Shown: one piece after another, positions 61,817-64,000 of the stretch | Position numbering within the stretch: the stretch's first letter is position 1 | Layout of the letters: the number at the start of each line of letters is the position of its first letter | Assembly: GCA_018712515.1 (NCBI GenBank) | Contig: DVGW01000030.1 | Location: 1-64,000, forward strand | Direction of reading: 5' to 3' | Length of the DNA: 64,000 bases | Source of the DNA: Aphodovivens avicola | GTDB taxonomy: Bacteria; Actinomycetota; Coriobacteriia; Coriobacteriales; Eggerthellaceae | The notes under the pieces: generated by a model | Told to the model about the DNA's origin: nothing | The model's database searches: none | Seen by the model: the letters and a program-made list of their open reading frames with translations, nothing else | Made by a program: the position numbers and the translations under genes

Positions 61817-61881
61817 GCCGATCCTCGACCGAAATGCGGAATAAACTCCCTCTCAATTCCGCATTTCGGTCGAGGATCGGC
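61817..61881. repeat. Family D palindrome: 26-bp arms
   Basis: The left arm starts GCCGATCCTCGACC (61817) and ends GCGGAAT (61842). The right arm 61856-61881 is its exact complement. The loop is 13 nt (61843-61855). It is in the convergent gap between the phosphatase and the APH-like gene, with no T-run. Confidence 0.9.
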
Positions 61882-61939
61882 CGCCTTGGGCGATTTTGGG
61901 CATCTTCGTGCTGCCCGCTGCCCTTACGGCGCTGCTGTT

Positions 61940-63025
61940 TTACAGCCCAAAGCAGTCCCGTGCCAACATCTCCATGAACTCGTCCGACAGATAGGCGGGG
62001 AATTTCCTCCGCGTGCGCTCGGTCATGTGCCCTTCGGCACGGCCCAGGTAGACGGGCAGCGTCTTGCAGAACCACGTCGTGCTGCGCAGTGCCGTCATCA
62101 TGCGGAACGCGCGGAATCGCGCATCGAAGCCCCCGCGCGGGAACCGCCCGTCGACGGCGCGCCAGTACTCCTCGACGACTCCGTCCGCTTGGTCGGCTGT
62201 GAAAAGGAACTCGCTATCCCAGAACGTGGTGGTGGGGGCCACGAAGTAGGCCAGATCCTGTGCGACCTCGCCGAGGATGGGTCGCTCCCAGTCCACGAAG
62301 AATCCCGGATCGCGCCGCCAACCCGGCGTGTCGGCGGCAGCGGCGGCGGCGGATTCCCGCGGGATGAGGAAATGCGCCGCAAGCGTCTCGGTGTTGACGA
62401 TGTGCCGGCATTCTTCCGGGTCGGAGGGCGTGTTCAACGCCGATTGCGCCGCGGCGATGAAGCGCTCGGTCCAGCGCGTGAGGCGTGCGTCCTCGCATCC
62501 GGATGCGCGGTACGCTTCGAAGCGCGCGATGCACTCGTCGAAGAGCCCGCGCAAGGGGTCGGCGGAGCGATGGAGGGGGCAGCGCTCGACGTCGTCGACG
62601 CGCACCGCATGGAGGTCGGCCATGAGCTGCGCCGCGCATTTCAAATCGCCCGGCCTCAGATGGTCGAAATCGAGCGGATCCCCCTCGCAGAAGCTCTCGG
62701 CGAGCGCTCCCTCGCCCGGCGCGTCGGGCGAGTCGTCCAGGTAGAGCGGACGGGGAGCCCGCCCGCTCGGCTCGAGCAGCGTGAGCGCGGCGAACTCGTA
62801 GGCGATCTGGTTGTCGTGGAAGGGTTGCGGCGCGACGTTGATGCGCAGGACGAAGCTCCGCCCGCTGTCCGGATCGTCGAAGCGGAAGTTGCGGTTGTGC
62901 TCGCCTTCGCCCAGATAGCGCGGTTCGAGGTCGGCGTCGTCGGCGATGCCGAGCGCCCGGCGCAACGCCGTATTGCCCGCAAGGTAGCGGGCCGCCACAT
63001 CCTTGTCGCGCTCGTCGTGCGCCAT
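61940..63025 (-). CDS. APH/choline-kinase-like phosphotransferase
   Basis: The 361-residue protein has the N-lobe of the aminoglycoside-phosphotransferase fold: RYLGEGEHNRNFRFDD, a glycine-loop-like start, then RSFVLRINVAPQ, a beta3 segment without a clear lysine, and FAALTLLEPSGRAP. The usual catalytic HxDxxxxN loop is replaced by HIVNTETLAAHFL near residue 215 (Asn in place of the catalytic Asp). The later VDWERPILGEVAQDLAYF matches the IDWE/D metal-site region. So it may be an atypical kinase or a binding protein. The ATG at 63025 has GGGGAGGA. Frames reaching 63229 lack an RBS. Confidence 0.7.
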   Translation of the reverse strand: MAHDERDKDVAARYLAGNTALRRALGIADDADLEPRYLGEGEHNRNFRFDDPDSGRSFVLRINVAPQPFHDNQIAYEFAALTLLEPSGRAPRPLYLDDSPDAPGEGALAESFCEGDPLDFDHLRPGDLKCAAQLMADLHAVRVDDVERCPLHRSADPLRGLFDECIARFEAYRASGCEDARLTRWTERFIAAAQSALNTPSDPEECRHIVNTETLAAHFLIPRESAAAAAADTPGWRRDPGFFVDWERPILGEVAQDLAYFVAPTTTFWDSEFLFTADQADGVVEEYWRAVDGRFPRGGFDARFRAFRMMTALRSTTWFCKTLPVYLGRAEGHMTERTRRKFPAYLSDEFMEMLARDCFGL

Positions 63026-63170
63026 CGCGCGTCCTCCCCACCCGTTCTTCTCGGTTGCCATTCGCAGGGTTCCATTGTATCGGGAGGCGCGTCTCTCGTG
63101 CCGGGTCGAAACATGCGATCGGTAATCATTTCGCAACATGCCGCGCGGCCAGGTATGGTACAGTCTGTCC

Positions 63171-63290
63171 ATGCATTGTTCAGGAGGACATACCGCCATC
63201 GCCCGCCGCGCGCTCGATCGCGCTGGCATCGCCGCGTCCTCCTTCTCCGGGGCCTCTTTCGCCTATCTGTATTCCTATCGATATCTGTAG
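63171..63290 (+). CDS. Tyrosine-rich short ORF, possible leader peptide
   Basis: A 39-codon ORF ends AYLYSYRYL, with four Tyr codons (all TAT) in the last nine positions. It lies about 185 bp before the symporter gene. A near-consensus Shine-Dalgarno (AGGAGG, 63182-63187) is inside the ORF, followed by no standard in-frame start, so initiation is uncertain: from the ATG at 63171, or from a non-standard codon. The pattern is that of an attenuation leader sensing Tyr-tRNA. The downstream arms GCACATG (63290-63296) and CATGTGC (around 63361-63367) can pair. No T-run is visible. Confidence 0.4.
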   Translation: MHCSGGHTAIARRALDRAGIAASSFSGASFAYLYSYRYL

Positions 63291-63475
63291 CACATGGGCT
63301 TGCCCGTGATGCTGCCGTGCATGCGCGTAGCGTAGAGTTCGGCTCGTCGCAGGCCAAGGTCATGTGCGCCTCCGCAACCGCTTGGTTGCCGGGATCCGCG
63401 CGCTCTCGCGCCGTCGGCATCCAGGGTGTCCGCAACCGCCGCCGCTGGGCGGCCCTCTGGATAGGAATACCTCTC
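63291..63475 (+). promoter_or_regulatory. Leader region of the symporter gene with several inverted repeats
   Basis: It contains the CATGTGC arm noted above, a GCAACCGC-ttg-GTTGC hairpin near 63374-63391, and GCCGCC / GGGCGGC just before the gene. These could be alternative stems of an attenuator. A weak RBS (AGGAA) precedes the start codon. Confidence 0.35.
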
Positions 63476-64000
63476 ATGATCGAAAAAGTATGCATGGTGC
63501 TCATCTTCATCGGCGTGGCCGTGGGCGTGGGCATCTACTGCCGCAAATCGACGTCCACCGTCGACGGGTTCGTGCTGGGCGGCCGCAACGTCGGCCCGTG
63601 GATGAGCGCGTTCGCCTACGGGACCAGCTACTTCTCGGCTGTCGTGTTCGTCGGCTACGCCGGCCAGTTCGGCTTCAAGTACGGCATCGCCGCCGTGTGG
63701 GCGGGCATCGGCAACGCCATCCTGGGCTCGCTTCTGGCTTGGTGGGTGCTCGGTCCGCGCACGCGCGAGATGACGCACCGCCTGGGCGCCCAGACGATGC
63801 CGGAGTTCTTCGGTCTGCGCTACCAATCCAAGGCGCTGCGCATCGCGTCGGCGGCTATCATCTTCGTCTTCCTCATCCCCTACACGGCATCGGTCTACAA
63901 CGGCCTGTCGCGCCTGTTCGGGATGGCGTTCGGGCTGCCCTACGACGTGTGCGTCATCGGAATGGCAGTGGTGACGTGCATCTACGTTGTGGTCGGCGGC
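63476..64000 (+). CDS. Sodium:solute symporter (SSS family), partial
   Basis: 175 codons are visible and the gene continues past the window edge. It has an N-terminal TM1 (MVLIFIGVAVGVGIYC), then the SSS-family GFVLGGRNVGPWMSAFAYGTSYFSAVVFVGYAG and further helices (GIGNAILGSLLAWWVLGP, then RLGAQTMPEFFGLRYQSKALRI). This group includes proline, pantothenate, sugar and aromatic solute importers driven by sodium. If the Tyr-rich leader is real, tyrosine or a related aromatic is a reasonable substrate guess. The ATG at 63476 has a weak AGGAA RBS. Confidence 0.85.
   Translation, partial: MIEKVCMVLIFIGVAVGVGIYCRKSTSTVDGFVLGGRNVGPWMSAFAYGTSYFSAVVFVGYAGQFGFKYGIAAVWAGIGNAILGSLLAWWVLGPRTREMTHRLGAQTMPEFFGLRYQSKALRIASAAIIFVFLIPYTASVYNGLSRLFGMAFGLPYDVCVIGMAVVTCIYVVVGG

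Overview
This 64 kb window carries the replication-origin region of a high-GC bacterium, most likely a member of the class Coriobacteriia (Actinomycetota), by inference from gene order and content. The block rpmH-rnpA-yidD-yidC-khpB(jag)-rsmG-parA-parB lies left of dnaA and points left. The block dnaA-dnaN-recF-gyrB-gyrA lies right of it and points right. Further support comes from indolepyruvate:ferredoxin oxidoreductase, a DUF5679 zinc-ribbon protein, strong GC bias, and several promoters whose -10 box sits directly against the start codon. Strand bias flips near 21-22 kb, which agrees with an origin there.

Layout. 0.2-4.2 kb: an XRE regulator, an acetamidase/formamidase-like protein with an APC permease, and a HigB/HigA toxin-antitoxin pair. 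4.3-12.5 kb (minus): a DUF5679 protein, a membrane M28-type protein whose catalytic domain is split by a huge disordered insert, a membrane coiled-coil protein, and an exonuclease-helicase of the DinG family. 12.6-20.9 kb: a tail-anchored orphan, ddl, rlmN, then the origin-proximal minus-strand genes. 20.9-24.6 kb: two intergenic regions that are the oriC candidates, with a GHKL ATPase/winged-helix gene and dnaA between them. 24.6-31.9 kb: dnaN, recF, gyrB, gyrA. 32-45 kb: a bifunctional-nuclease-family protein, four tRNAs, TraX-like and CPBP membrane proteins, a J-domain protein, typA, a PrsA-like lipoprotein, rpsF-ssb-rpsR-rplI and dnaB. 44-54.7 kb: an SbcD/SbcC-like (YhaO/YhaN-like) pair, purA, purD, a HemW-like radical SAM enzyme, tRNA-Phe, a small alarmone synthetase, an MBL-fold enzyme and purE. 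54.8-60.8 kb: iorA-iorB, a T-box-controlled trpB2 and an aryl-CoA ligase, which together suggest aromatic amino acid and indole metabolism. 61-64 kb: a tyrosine phosphatase, an APH-like kinase, and a sodium:solute symporter (cut by the window end) preceded by a tyrosine-rich short ORF.

Five parS-like palindromes (three perfect) lie within 43 kb around the origin together with parAB. One forms the centre of a 36-bp palindrome between rlmN and parB.

Between 29 and 62 kb the intergenic regions hold at least five unrelated families of inverted-repeat elements. No transposase is present in the window. The strongest candidates for undescribed biology are the origin-adjacent ATPase/winged-helix protein, the covarying long palindromes, the Tyr-rich leader ORF, and the T-box/IOR/TrpB2/CoA-ligase neighbourhood.
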